The notes below the pieces were generated by a model. The model did not search any database. It had not been told where the DNA came from and saw only the letters and a program-made list of their open reading frames with translations. From Dirofilaria immitis (Eukaryota; Nematoda; Chromadorea; Rhabditida; Onchocercidae), in the NCBI GenBank assembly GCA_024305405.1, contig JAKNDB010000109.1, positions 3,782,001 through 3,846,000 of the forward strand: a stretch of 64,000 nt of DNA. The letters run 5' to 3'. Below, one piece after another: positions 1 through 12,985 of this stretch; position 1 is the stretch's first letter, and each line of letters opens with the position of its first letter. The position numbers and the translations under genes are program-made.

Positions 1-843
1 ATCGACGTCAAGGTAAATTAGGTTGCACTTTTTAATTAAAGACGTGGGATCTGGTCTGTGGCTCTTTTTTTAGTGCAGTTTGGCTTGACTTATATAAGTT
101 CCAGTCATTTAATGAGACTGCTTTGTTTCTCATGTGGTTGAAATGGAATCAAGAATAGAACCATTTCTGCAGCTTTAAATTCTGTTGTTATTCACGTAGT
201 TTATTCACGTAACTACTGCAAAATATTACTGCTGTAATATGTGAGATTCACTATCTAGTTTTTTAGGAGAGACTTCAAGAAGCGAGTAGAGATCTTCAAA
301 ATTTGAATGATGCTGCTGATGAGGTGCTGCTTTTGGATGATGTAGACGCCCAGTCGGTGTTATTCAAGATTGGGTCAGGGTTTATGCATATGGATCAAGT
401 GAGCAATGCAGTTTCATTGGAACCGTTGTTATATTAAAAACTGGCAATATTTTGGCGTGTAGCTGTTTATTTTTGGAAATATTAGGCGTATGATTAAATT
501 ATTCATTTTGCTTAGTGAGTGATGGAGATAGGAAAGAATATCTACTGCGTAATTTCTAGTATTTTGGACTTTTTTCAGAGATAAGTAAGCAAAATGGTTA
601 CTTTTTTAAAACAAATATCTGGCTCTGGATATCGTGGAAATTTGTATTTTGTTTTGTTATTTATTTATTTTACAGGAAACATTTAATGCTCAGCTGGAAA
701 ATGTGAAAGAAAAATTGGAAAATCAAGTGGCTGGTCTTACAGAGAAGTACAAAAAAATTTGCGGCGAAATGGATTCATTGAAATCGATACTTTATGGGAA
801 GTTTGGCGAAAGTATCAATTTGGAAACTGATACAGATAGTTAG
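1..843 (+). CDS. PFDN4: Prefoldin subunit 4, 3' part
   Basis: Subunit of the cytosolic hexameric prefoldin chaperone, which hands unfolded actin and tubulin to the CCT chaperonin. Three exons are seen: 1-12 (cut by the window edge), 267-398 and 676-843, joined in phase 0 with GT-AG introns, stop TAG at 841. The C-terminal 103 residues are present. They show the family pattern LQNLNDAADEVLLLDD, the FKIG turn, a second coiled-coil helix (ETFNAQLENVKEKLENQV) and the conserved C-terminal LYGKFGESINLE. The 5' end lies outside the window. AATAAA at about 949, roughly 100 nt after the stop, is a plausible polyadenylation signal. No frame correction is needed. Identity is by motif recall and is fairly sure. 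Confidence 0.85.
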
Positions 844-1905
844 TTATTGAGCGAGACATCAGGCTATTATTTGCATAGAACTCTAGCAGATTATTGAGGT
901 TATCGTGATAAGGAAGCAGTTTTGTTTAGAGACTAAAAATGAGCCCTCAATAAAACTTAGATTATCCATTCATATCCATTCATATAATAAATTTGGCAGT
1001 ACATCCAAAAATATATTCATTCAAACAGTTCAAGATGGTTTTTTCTAGATGATCCAAAATATTTCTGACCTTTTCCGTACTAAATTCTTAAAAACCTAAA
1101 AATCATTTTCTGCTGTCATCATCTTTTTTATTTCTTGAAATATTTTTTGCGAAATATATAAAAATTCTACAGTTGGTAAGATTCAAGATTTTTCGTAATT
1201 AATTTGTATTTTGGATCATAAAAATTATCTCGAACTATTTGAATGAACATCTATAATTTGGTTGAAGTACTAGCAATCTAAGTTGTATTCCTCCCTTGCC
1301 TAAAATAGAATTTAAAAAATGATTTTGCTTCTTAGTGGTTCGTTCCCTTGCCAAATGAACAGAATATCAATTTCTACCAGATAATCTTCCTCCGAAAGTA
1401 TTACCTTTCATTATCGGCAAAATAATTTTTGGTTTTTTCTATGATGATTGTTAGATGTAATTCAAAAAACTGTTTTTCTTCCTTTTTGAGTAAGAATTTT
1501 AGACATCTGCTTACAGGATTCATCACTTATATTAGGACTATCACTTATCCCATTTTTATGACAAACTTCATATTTGTTTGTATGAGGGAAAAAAAGTTTG
1601 AGAGAATTGTAATACCAGCAAAAGCTGATGGTATGTTTGCATATTGTTTGCAGTGAATGTCACATTTCGTATGTCCTTTTGCAATTCCACTGCTTATCTG
1701 TAAAACAAAATTAAACTTTTTCCTTCTTGTTTACTTTTTGTTATTCTTAAAAGAGCGCCCGTATAAACAACTCGAAACAATTTATATGATATCTTGTTTA
1801 TTTCCTCCTAATTTTATGTAATTTTGCTATAAAACATGCCATTTTCTCTTAAAGAAATGATTATTAATATTTTAGACATACGATATTCATTATGTTGCGT
1901 GATAT
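844..1905. other. Intergenic stretch, no gene seen
   Basis: A+T-rich sequence between the tail-to-tail prefoldin gene and the small minus-strand gene at 1906-2626. It contains the prefoldin poly(A) signal near 949. A TTTATT at about 1797 is AATAAA on the minus strand, about 105 nt past the stop of the minus gene. The 75-aa ORF at 1429-1656 has no recognisable domain and looks like chance. Confidence 0.5.
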
Positions 1906-2626
1906 TTACAAATAGGAATCCGGACTAAATATGATGATGTCGTTTTGAGTGTTCCAATCTTCGAAACGCGCTATTTTGACGTCTTTCTCTTGTTTCCTGG
2001 CCTGAAGATATTTCCCATCATAAACTTCTTTTGAATTGATCGTACAGTTTCATTTTTCCCAAGTTATTCGACGGAGAAAAAGGCAACGTCTCGATTTGCA
2101 CAGTGGAGTTGATAGAAAATATGAGGATATAACATCCAAAGTCCCAATTTTCTCAAGTAAATGCGGGATAAGGAAATACTAGGTTTTTTTGTATTTTATC
2201 ATAGCTTGCTCACTTTAGTATAATCTTTGAAATTCTTCCTTCTGACCGAAACAGGAGAAAAGGTATGACGCAAATTGCATGCTTACAAGGATTGGGATGA
2301 GAACTGACGCATAGTATTTTCTTAAGACTGAGTAAGAGAGCGTCGGTCAAACCAATGTGGAATTTAAGAAATAATTTGAACCTAACCTGTAGTATTTTTT
2401 CAACTAAAATTCGTCGGAAGCCCTTATCCTTAGTATCGTTGCTATGACGAAAAGTTTGTGATTTAAGAGGCAAGCGTGTTTTAGCTAGATTTCAAGTGGT
2501 AGCCTTGATATCACTTATTTAATGTACTCCGAGAAGCATGCAATTAACAATAGAACTTATTTCAAAAAACGGGTATAGTACCCTGGAATTTGATTTCGGA
2601 GTCTTTAAGAGTTCGAATTCATGCAT
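1906..2626 (-). CDS. Small three-exon gene, function unknown
   Basis: Exons on the minus strand: 2626-2582 (ATG at 2626, beginning MHEFELLKTP), 2484-2387 and 2151-1906 (stop TAA at 1906-1908). Both introns have GT-AG ends, but the joins keep frame only if one G is missing at each donor (GG|GT read for GGG|GT), the same anomaly as in the recognised genes here. A third disturbance lies in the A-run at about 2029-2032. Corrected, it gives about 130 aa, with a basic segment (KTRLPLKSQTFRHSND), then KGFRRILVEKILQ, a hydrophobic strand region, and a charged C-terminal part containing RKQEKDVKIARFEDWN. AATAAA follows about 105 nt past the stop. I do not recognise the family. Codons look real, but the need for three corrections lowers confidence. 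Confidence 0.4.
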
Positions 2627-4623
2627 TTTACGTCAGGATCATCTGTCATATCATAATTTTTATGTTTGCGTTTTTGGATATTTTAATCTCAGTCATACGT
2701 TGCATCGTTAATGTCTTCAGTTATAATTTATGCTATAAGAACTTAAAGACTGCTTCAAATCTACTTTCTTTTCGTTAAACTCAAAGCTGTTGGTAATTTA
2801 TTCATTCTTCTTTCCGTGGCGTTAAGATTACAAACGGATTACATTAAAATTTAGTGCCGTTATTGGTAATGCATATTTAGGTTATCCGTTCATTTTCTAT
2901 ACACATTAAGCTGTTTTGATGAAATTACATTTATCTTTTAATTGATTTATTTTCTGTTCAACATTTCATTTTACTGTTTCATTATTTTTATTATTGATTT
3001 TTTCGTACTTGTATGCTTGCTAACTTTTTCCTTTATTCTCAGACCGCATATAAAAGTTGACATTCTATATTTTTTATCGGGAAGTGAAAATCAACAAATA
3101 TATAAGACTGCTCGAAGACTTTCTTTACAGTGCTTCCTTAATTTTTAAAACTGTTAAGGTAATACATTATTTGTCTTTAAAATAGTTAGGTAGCATATGA
3201 TCCGCTTTTGCACATGTTTTGGCACTTTATTTTCATTTACTTGGAAAATACATCTTTTCCTTTTACGTGTATGCGCTATCGATCTGCTTTTATTTTTGGT
3301 GTTTCTGTATAATTTTAAAGCTTTAAATTAGAACTTCTTTAACAGTTGCATGTGCATGGTAATAAGCTAAGTGGTAAAAACCATCGATGAATGATACACG
3401 AATTTCTGGTTGAATTGAGTCACTCTTTTGGTTGATTAACTCAGACAGTGGTTCGATTTGTTGGCACTTTAATTACCTCTAATATTAGCGGAACGCATTT
3501 GACGGATCCATCATGAATTTTTAAAAAAACATTTCCCAAAGAGAGGTTTGCCTCTCTTGTCTTAAATTGAAATTTATGGGAAAGAAAAGCATTGAACATT
3601 TGTTATTTTTATTGCTGTAAGTTATATTTCTTATATAAAATAGTGATAGGAACAGGATTCTTCACTGATATTGTTGAGAATACAGTAATTGGTAGCATGA
3701 CCTTTTACTGAAATCTGTGTACAGTTTAATTTTGTTGAGGTAATTATCGATATATCTTATCACGATGATTCAAAAAAACAATCATCTTTATGTTTCATAA
3801 ATTTCGAAATAAAATGGAAGCGAACCAATTGTAAAGTGGCAGGATGATGTCTGTATTACTATTGTGTTGTCAACGTTCCTGATCATCTTTCACCTTCATC
3901 GTTGAATAATCAGTTTTTCCTTTAAGCACCTGTTCTACTGAATTAGTGAAGATAATTGTTGAAGAAATTATTCCATTGACTCAGAAGGTTTCGAATTTTC
4001 GGGAAGTAGACTCCATGATAATGTTCTCATTGCTTCATCATTTCGAAAAATGCTGTACATTTTTTATCACACGCTAGGATGATATTAGGATGAATCGCAC
4101 ACTGCTTCCTTATAAGAAAGCTTCTTCTAATCATTAGATCTTATTCGCAAATGTTTAAGAAGCCTTGTTTAACTATTTTTTTTCTTTCATTTATTGCATA
4201 TCCGACTAACGTTTGACTATATGTAGCACGAAAAGAATAGATTGAAGTGCATTTCTCGATTAGATTATAATTACTGTGATTTACTAGTTTAACTTTTCTA
4301 GATGGATAATAGATGATAATGTGAGTTCTGCTCGATCTTTATGATTTCATGCTGCCTTCCCAGAAAAACGCAAAAGAACTAGAATGAACAGAATGAAATT
4401 TTGCATGATAAAGATGAGATGAGAAATGAAATAATTTCGGTGAAGACTTGATCTTCAAAAGTGATGCACTAAAAGTAATATTTATAAAACCATTTTTGGG
4501 TTAGGTTTGCATAAATTAATCCACTCGATTGGGATCATTCGAGAACGGAAAGGTGGCTATAAGTTTCAGGTTCTGAATATACTTCTGAGTGCAAAAATGT
4601 ATTATTAAGTATTTTTAACTCAT
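2627..4623. other. Intergenic, nothing supportable
   Basis: A+T-rich sequence with short ORFs only (for example 2942-3148). No domain, RNA gene or repeat was recognised. It may hold the promoter of the minus-strand gene that begins at 2626. Confidence 0.4.
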
Positions 4624-4955
4624 CTATCTTTGATGCTTGTTCTTGAGTTTCACAGATTTCTTAAACATCCTTAAATTGTATAGTATGCGTTCAGCAAATA
4701 TCCTGCACTCCTTCGATAGTTCGCTTCGTGTTCCGTTCTGCGAGACGACGGTCGGATGCTGACCTTGAATCGACTCATAAAACTTGAATTTTCGAAAATT
4801 TCGGTAAAACGACACCAATTTCTTTCAATTTTATCAGTTGAATGGTTGCACCAGCATAGAAAAGTACTGCTTTTGGCTTCCGTAGCTGCCAATAGTAATT
4901 CTCGATATCAGAATATACATGCGTATTTCTCCGAAGTGATTCGGAAATTTTCTAA
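4624..4955 (-). pseudogene. Coding-like, frameshifted region, unrecognised
   Basis: The minus strand reads coding-like in three successive frames. From about 4955 it begins MLRKFPNHFGEIRMYILI, then passes through an Ile/Lys-rich stretch, and ends with FKFYESIQGQHPTVV followed by a basic tail and stop TAG at 4624-4626. Joining them needs about three single-base insertions, near 4845, 4800 and 4793. That is a higher density than elsewhere in the window, so a decaying gene is as likely as sequence error. Composition is less A+T rich than the flanks. No family was recognised. Confidence 0.25.
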
Positions 4956-6302
4956 GCATATGTTGTTAGATTTATCGCTATGACTTAATTATAGTACTTA
5001 ACTTTAGCTTTTTTTGAAAAATAGGTCATAGGTTGTCTATTTGGAACGAAAAAGTGATACAAATGCTGACGTGTAGTTTCCGATAATGTTGTAAACTTAT
5101 TCTTATTACAGAACTAATTCAGGAAAAAAAGAAGCAATCGGATGATGGGAAGTTTTTGTTATCGTTGATAATTTTGAAGTAAATATCTGGAAATGGTAAA
5201 ATATACTACTTTTTATTCGTGCACACTGAAAATGACGTTGTTTGGTTGTTCACTATTCTTTACCATACTATTGCATTTGTTAGATGAAATTGATTAGCGA
5301 ACCGTTATTGCGAGAAAATAAGGATGTTTTTTGCTGTCGATTTTCTGCGTCTGATTTGACAAGAGCAACTCAACGTGATAGGACAGTCACACATGTCAGC
5401 ATGTCTATTCGGTAGTTATCGCAATTCAGTGAAGCGTTTATGATTTTATGAAAACTTGGGAATACATCCTAATATTGTAGGCTGTATTACACAAAAGTAA
5501 TTAAATTACCACTTAGCGAAAAAACAAGTTTGTGTTTTACTGTACATTGTATCTCTATTCCTGAATTTATGCAAATTAATGTTTCCATCTTTAACTCTTT
5601 CCATTTTTGAAAGCTTTTCTATTATTGGTTGTTATTTTTGTTTATTTGTTTTGTGAAATTAAGAGACAGATTTTATTAATTCATATGTCCTGATTCCTGC
5701 TTTAAACCGTAACAGGAAAGCTTTGAAATGAAATAGGGTTTGAAATTTCCTTTAATTCAAGAAAATAAGGATATTATAGCAGTATTAAGTCTTTTGTCTT
5801 TTTCGTCCTTCGTCCCTTTACTCTGTTTCTTCTAACAACATTGTATCTTTTCTGCAAAATCATCTTACGGGCTTGTAGTCTTTGAAGAGATTTCTAAACA
5901 TCTGTAATATGTTTCATTTTTTTATTTAAATAGTGTTCCGTGTATAGAACAACAGTTCGGCAATGATAACGAAACGCTAATGGAGTAGAAATGTGAGTTC
6001 AATAGCTAATGAAGAAGAAAATTTATGATTTGACAATTGTACATTAAAAAAGAAAAAAAACATTTGTCTTGTTTTCGAATATTTCTTGGTATACTGTGAG
6101 AAAAAGAATGCTTGTATGCTGTCGCCATAGCATAGAGCAAAAAACCTAACATTTGTTTCGATATGTTTATTTCATTATGTTTAACGTCTGTCTTTGTTTA
6201 TACTCGACCATATATGTTCGCACTATTTTACAATATATCATTTTCCATTTCCGAATGTTCCTCATATAAAAACTCGTATTACAGGCCTCAAAATTTTCGA
6301 AG
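4956..6302. other. Upstream region of G6PD, nothing distinct
   Basis: A+T-rich sequence before the G6PD start. The promoter or a trans-splice acceptor should lie here. An AG with a weak pyrimidine tract occurs a few dozen nt before the ATG, but no SL acceptor could be fixed. Confidence 0.35.
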
Positions 6303-9300
6303 ATGTCAAACGAAAATTCTCCAACGCTAGATCGAAATAATTCATTATCTGCTCCTTTAAGCATGGAACTTGTTAATTTCCTGAAAGAGTCCATGGGAAG
6401 TATCAACACAGATCCCTATGTTTTCGTTATTTTCGGTGCTTCGGTATGTTCAAAATGTTCATGTTATTTTAACTAACATGAAGAAGTTTGATGTATAGAT
6501 TCAGATGTCATTTAACTTATTTTACATCTCAATGTTTCAAGATATATATTTCAGGAACCTTAGTAGGCTTGTATTATAAATACGCCCCGTTACCAATATT
6601 TTCTGTTTTTAGGGTGATTTGGCCAGGAAGAAAATATATCCAACACTTTGGTGGCTTTATCGTGATTCATTACTGCCAAATAATATTTCCATTGTTGGTT
6701 ATGCACGATCTAATTTGACAATGGCTTCACTGAAGGAAAATTTATTGAAAAATGCAAGGTTACTTCGTCAAGAATCTTATTTATTTTTAGCAGCTTTTCT
6801 TCATGCATCAACTACAGGGACTTTTCACCTTTCAATAATTTTTACTAAATTTAGATCATCGGCTGTGTTAATTAGTACAAATATTGCATTATTTTTTTTC
6901 ATGTGTTTAAAAAAATTTGTCTAATAAGGTATAATGTTTTTAAAAACTGAAATGTGTGAACGATGAGACCATTGGATCATTTTTCATTTGAAGGTATTGA
7001 TCGGTTGAGACTCATTCTTAATTTCCGACATTCATTTTGTCATGTATAACCATTGAATGGAATATATTTCAGCTTCATCCTGGTGAAGAGACAAAGTTTG
7101 ATAAATTTATATCGCGTTGTTCGTACATTCGTGGTAAATATGATGAGTGCTATGGTTTTATTGAACTACAGAATTTTATCAAAACAATCCAGCAGTCTTG
7201 TGATGGAAGTTAGTTTTCATTTTTCTTCTTTTTCCCATTGACTTATAGTTCAGCAGGGATGCCTTTAATGCTTCACACTTCACAGAATAAATTGCTTAAT
7301 CATATAAGTTACATAATTTTGTAATTTCATTGCAGACCCATCGCCTGAATACATTAATAATCCAGATAATTTACATATCATGGTAGAAAATATAGTAATT
7401 CTTTCAATTGTCTTTTCATGAAAAGCAGGATTCAATGTTTCAAAGCAATTTTATTTGTAATTTAGTTTCTTCATGAAATATAAGTTGCAGCACCAGTGAA
7501 CAGATTGTATTATCTCGCCTTGCCTCCTGAAGTTTTTGAAGATGTCACACTTCAGATAAGTAAAACTGTCTGGATGACGGGTGAGTTGATATATGCCTTC
7601 TGGTTCGTCCCTCAAAGTGGATATGACTTATTCGCGAATGTATTTTGCCAATTTTTCTTATCTTATTAATTGTCAGTGATGTTGCTTGTGTTTCCTAAAA
7701 GATCATCTTTTGGGTGCCTAAAAAATAGAAAATAATGTGTTACTTGTTCTCTAGTTTATTCTAATTACTAATAATGTAACTTATTCTATCTGATATCATA
7801 GCATCTCTAAGGCTCAATTTTTTTAAAGAATAAGATAAATAGCACACTTTTTCGTTTAACTTTTTTTATATGATTTTTATGATATCTGAAATCAGTTTTT
7901 AACTCTTTTAATACATGCAATTTCTTTACTCAGAGATTTTTAATTACCTTTTTTCAGGCGTTCTTGGACGCGTATCATCATTGAAAAACCTTTTGGTTTC
8001 GATTCGAATCTTCCGCAAAATTGTCTTTACATCTCGAACGTTTGTTCCGGGAAGACCAGATTTATCGTATAGATCATTATCTTGGTAAAGAAATGGTTCA
8101 AAACCTTATGATTCTTAGGTTGATATCAATCTTTTCTCTTATTTCTTTTTCTTTTCTCTTATTTCAGTTTTAAAAATTAAGGAAGCACTGTAAAGAAATG
8201 TCGGCTAGAAATAAATAAATCTTTATTTGAAATCTACCATTTGTATTTGTTTATTGTTGTCATATTAAGACCATCTGAACTTTAGGTTTGGGAACAGGAT
8301 CTTTAACCCTTCGTGGAATCGTGACAATATAGCGGCTATTGTGATCTCATTCAAAGAAAATTTTGGAACGCAAGGCCGTGCAGGATATTTTGATACAAGT
8401 GGTATCATACGGTAGATTTTTAAATAATTCAGCATACATCGTTGTTTCGTGTATATATTGCTGTTTGTTCAAAAATGTGAAGGTTCTGAAATTGCTTGAT
8501 CGTCGTTTCAGTGACGTGATGCAAAATCATTTAATGCAAATTCTGACATTGGTCGCTATGGAGAAACCTGCCAGTCTGGATGCCGAGGATATTCGTGATG
8601 AAAAAGTAATGTTTTTTCGTACTTTTCAATTATCATATTTGTCTAGAACATCTCCATTTTCAAGCATTTATCTGTGATAATTGGAAACTATAACGGAATT
8701 GTTGGTGTCGTTGAACTCCATTTTCTAAAATGAAATCTTTTGAGGTGTCCTGAATCGGGCAATTACGTTGCTCAGACTTGTATTTGTTGCAGACTAAGCA
8801 TCATGCTACCTCTTGCCTGTTGGATTTGTGGAGAAAATTTATTTTAAATGACAGTACAAAAGCATTGTTGTTAATGTTTGATGGATCTGTAACAGGATTG
8901 CATCCTCTTTTTTTCACTATTTCTCTTGATTATTATGTTGTATTCGTTGGAAATAAAAAATATAACAGTCAACGAATTTATTCCGCATTATGTGACAGTT
9001 TTTGGATTAAAGGAATTAATTTTGAATGTAAAAGCATCATTCTTCTGCATCAACACTACTGAAATTTTTTTGTTTTATGGATTTATTTTGAGAATTTTTA
9101 AATGTTTTATAGAGTTATTACTAGGTTTTATAAAGTTTTGCCATTATTTTAGGTCAAGGTTATGAAATGTATCAAGGCCGTGAAAATGGAGGATGTGGTT
9201 CTTGGGCAGTACGTTCGTGATCCAAAAGCAACAAGTAATTTCCTTCATTTAATTAGAGAACATTTTTGTCGATTTAAGCATAAAATAAACATTTTATATT

Positions 9301-10570
9301 TGTAGGTGGAGAAGCATGTTATGGCTATCGTGATGACAAAGATGTACCTCAAGATTCAGTGACACCAACGTATGCGTTGGCAGTCTTAAAAGTAAATAAT
9401 GAACGTTGGGATGGTGTTCCTTTCATTCTGAGGTGTGGAAAAGGTTAAAGTTCTTTTTGTTGTGATAAGATTTAGATGAAAGCGGCGAATTTATTGTTTT
9501 TGACAACTATTTTCCTCTCAGCATTGTCGACTTTCGAATAGTGAAGAGCACTGTAATTGGAGATGCTAATTTTCACGTCATACATCAATTCGCTGTGATA
9601 TGCGTTCCAAAATATTGAAAGATTTACTGTTTAAGAAAGATAAGAATTGTGAAGTACCGCAATCTGGAAGGTTACATAAGTTGTAAGTAAGAATTGAATT
9701 ATATCTTCAATTTTACTATTTTCCAGCGCTCAATGAAAGTAAAGCGGAGGTTCGAATACAATTCAAGGAAGTTTCGGGAGATATTTACCCTGAAGGGCAA
9801 CTGAAACGAGCAGAATTAGTTATAAGAGTCCAACCAAATGAGGCAGTCTATATCAAATTAATGTCAAAGAAGCCAGGCATGGGATTTTCTGTCGAAGAAA
9901 CTGAACTTGATCTTACTTACGGATATAAATATAAAGTAATTACTGTTGTTTTTTCATTTGTCGTATGTCTTGTTTTATTTTAATTTATAGTCATCATTTT
10001 TTATCGTAACCGGTGCATTGAAAGTGACAAAATAATCTTGTGTGAACACTTTTGAAATATTGGTTTGTTTGCTAATCCATTTTCAGGATATTCGTCTTCC
10101 TGATGCTTATGAACGACTTTTTTGGAGGTAATCATGGGTTCTCAAATAGATTTTGTTCGAACTGATGAATTGGAACAGTCATGGAGAATATTTACGCCCT
10201 TGTTAAAACAAATTGAAAAAGAAAGGGCGAAACCTGCCAATTATGTGTTTGGGAGGTATATTTTTTTCGAATCGTTTATAACCCGTACTGAGCAATCACT
10301 TTATCGTCTAACTGAAATTTTGTCTTCTGTTTTATTTCACTTCAAGTTTCATGAACTCAGCTAGTCTCTCCTTAAAACATCTTTTTTCTATGATCTTGCA
10401 TGATTTTAACTTTCACGCCATTGAAAATGCATTCGGAAAACTAGAAAATCTTTATTTCCATTTGCTTTTTGAATTCCAGTCGTGGACCAGTAGAAGCGGA
10501 TGAAATGATGATAAAGCATGGCTTTGTGTTTTCAGGTACTTATAAATGGGTTCCAAATACTGGACGCTGA
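6303..10570 (+). CDS. G6PD: Glucose-6-phosphate 1-dehydrogenase
   Basis: Cytosolic enzyme oxidising glucose 6-phosphate to 6-phosphogluconolactone with NADP+, the entry step of the pentose phosphate pathway. Exons: 6303-6443, 6613-6758, 7073-7208, 7491-7580, 7958-8118, 8286-8411, 8512-8605, 9153-9234, 9306-9443, 9727-9935, 10087-10255, 10480-10570; about 528 aa, close to the family's 500-515. Visible hallmarks are the NADP-binding GASGDLARKK, EKPFG, the substrate site [33 protein letters not shown] and KPGMGF, then GTYKWVP at the C-terminus. Four points need one extra base each: after 6758 (AG|GT should be AGG|GT), after 7580, about 8007 (GATTCGAATC), and the T6 run at 10118-10123. A GC donor at 6754 would restore only the first. 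A functional gene with sequence errors is the simplest reading. Confidence 0.93.
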
Positions 10571-12814
10571 AGGGCGAATTGATTTTATATATATGGAAAT
10601 ATATATATATATATATATATATATAATGCCATTAAAAATGATTCTGGCAATTTGTGGTTATTCGTGTGAATTAGCACTGCGTTTGAATTGATTGTTGATA
10701 CATCTGATTTTACGGAATCTTATTCGGAAGAAGATACACTAATTTTAGATACTATAACCATTGTTCAGGAAAGCAATATGGTATTTTTGATTCTCAATGA
10801 AGCATCCAGATACCTGCTTGTTTTGTATACTCATTCCATAACTTGTTTATTTTTATGTATTAATTGTGTATTTGTCAGAAATAAGATAAGCTCGAGATCA
10901 TCTGTTCAGTACTAATATTTCGATCTGAACGCCTCCCTAATTAAGTACTGTTTGGTTGAAGCGCATTTTCAATCTTCAATAAAAAGAACTGACACTGATT
11001 TTTCTTTTCTCATGTAATGTTTCGCTTTTTCCAAGTGATCAATATAATCAAACCATGGACAAGTTTTACAATATTTAGAAGGGAATTGTTCTTTTTAATG
11101 AAGCTTTCCATTTCGACAGTGCATTCATTCATTGCTTAGTCAGTTGGAATTGAAATTTCGTAGTATTTAGCTGTTCATTTTCACTTATCACAGCTACTGA
11201 CTATAGTAAATTTTTTAGGTTGTTTAATGTCATCTATATATTTTCTATCGTAATAATTTGCAAATGTTGAAATTTTTGCATATGTTGGAAATTAAATCGC
11301 CTTGCCATTTTGATACTGATTTTGTACTATATGAAAATAAAATATAATCTTTCTTCCTTTGAAATTCAGTACCACGACTAAAGCTTGATGAAAAGATGGT
11401 AATGTATGAGGGTTGTTCACTGATTTATGATGATAATTCCAGAGCGCTAAAAATTTTCAGTTTCTGAAAATCGTCCAGTAGCGTACAGTACGGCTACATA
11501 ATAATTAATTATTTGTTTTGTTAATTTGGTTTGTCGTAAAATTGCATTGTATTTCTTCGAGCTGCTTGTCTCTACAAGAATTAATTAAAGGCCTTAAGCT
11601 CTTTGCTTCTCTAATCAATTATTCGCATAGAACTGATGATATACGTGCACCAATTCGTTAAAAAGCATCATAGCCTGCTTCGAACGAACCGTTTGAACAG
11701 AGAAAATTTTTGATACTAAATCATCAGAGCCGGAGGTATTGCCTGATTATTTATCATTGTTTGCTTGCTGATAATTATAGAACTGTAGTCGGATATGACC
11801 ATATATAGACTTTCATTACCTAATCCTAATAGCTTAAAAAAGTGCATTGAACTCATCCTTTAAACTAGTAGGAGAAAGTAATAAACTTAAATTTCATGGT
11901 ATTATCTTCATTGCACTTATACTTTTCATGACCTTAATTTTACTTATTTCTGGATTGAAAAGATACGGACAAATTATAGCAATTATTATTGAAGTTTCAG
12001 AAATTAATGACATATTACTAAATGAATATATTTGACAGTTGTAAGAAAAACAATGTGGATATAATTTGATATGAAAAATCAAAATTTCTGTTTACCTTCT
12101 TTGATAAATACAGGACGGTTTATAATGCTACATCTATCAATCACATTTATTAATTCGTTTTGTCTTTTATAGATGTGCTTCAATTCTTTGATAATTTCGA
12201 TAATAACATCCGAACTGCATGCTTCATTAATTGTCCTAAAATTATTCTCTGTTCATTTCTGGCTGAAAATCTGACTATTTTAAATTCATTTCTCATTATT
12301 ATTTATTATTTAAAATATAATCAGATTAATTTCTCATTGTTCTTTAAAATATATTATTCAGATGGAACGTAATATTTTGTCTTATATGCAAATTCATCGT
12401 AACATTATACCAATAAGATTTCATGAGATTATACGAATTTCATATTCTACAATGATTATGTCGAGATTGATCTACTAATGGCTTACCAAAAACCAGTGAC
12501 TTGAAATCTTTTCAAAATACTCTAGTAATTTTTATTTAGGTTTAATTATTGCACAAATGGAATTGCCAACAAGAATGGAATTAATCAGTTTTCTTTCCTG
12601 AGAATTTCCAAAAACAGTTCAAAAGATGAGATTTGAAAAATGAAGAAACAGCAAGAAAGCAGAAGGTCTGAAGAGAAAATTTTATAAAAATGCTTCATAA
12701 TATGTTTGTTTTTATCTGATAAATTTTTATATTGGTCAGTCACTCCTTTATTCAGGAGCAGTTTTTGTTCGATTTCTGAATAGAGTTTTCAAATGAAGCA
12801 AATCTTTCTAGAAT
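10571..12814. other. Intergenic, (AT)n tract, no gene
   Basis: Contains a pure AT dinucleotide run at about 10600-10624 just after the G6PD stop and several short ORFs (10688-10915, 11847-12035) without recognisable features. The minus-strand AATAAA for the neuropeptide gene is at 12747-12752. Confidence 0.45.
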
Positions 12815-12985
12815 CTAATTGGAAGTTTCATGCATAATTTCACGAAAATAAGGAAAAACATACAGTTCATCTCGTTGCCATCCTCGAAATAAGCTTGGAA
12901 ATGTTCGTTTGTCCCAATTATCGGTGAATGTCATTTGTGCCGTAACAATATAAATAACAGTTAATAGTAATACAACTCGTCTCAT
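12815..12985 (-). CDS. nlp-47: AKH/GnRH-like neuropeptide precursor (nlp-47 type)
   Basis: A 56-aa single-exon precursor with ATG at 12985 and stop TAG at 12815-12817. Residues 1-16 form a signal peptide (MRRVVLLLTVIYIVTA). The mature peptide follows immediately: QMTFTDNWD, ending at a KR dibasic site. The N-terminal Gln would cyclise to pyroglutamate. C. elegans NLP-47 (AKH-GnRH) is pQMTFTDQWT, so this differs at two positions, and the placement directly after the signal peptide is the AKH-family layout. No Gly precedes KR, so no C-terminal amide is predicted, as recalled for the C. elegans peptide. The 29-residue tail has a second WQR motif. AATAAA on the same strand is at 12747-12752, about 63 nt past the stop. 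The predicted receptor would be a GnRH/AKH-type GPCR. A further 3' exon cannot be excluded. Confidence 0.85.
   Translation of the reverse strand: MRRVVLLLTVIYIVTAQMTFTDNWDKRTFPSLFRGWQRDELYVFPYFREIMHETSN

Noticed and set aside
6754..7072. A GC-AG intron in G6PD to explain the exon 2-3 mismatch.
   Set aside because: It would remove two residues at a point where length matches the family, and the same one-base defect recurs elsewhere without GC donors.
7336..7382. An open stretch after an ATTGCAG acceptor inside G6PD, first taken as an exon.
   Set aside because: It breaks frame with the next exon, whereas joining 7208 directly to 7491 is in phase and matches the family length.
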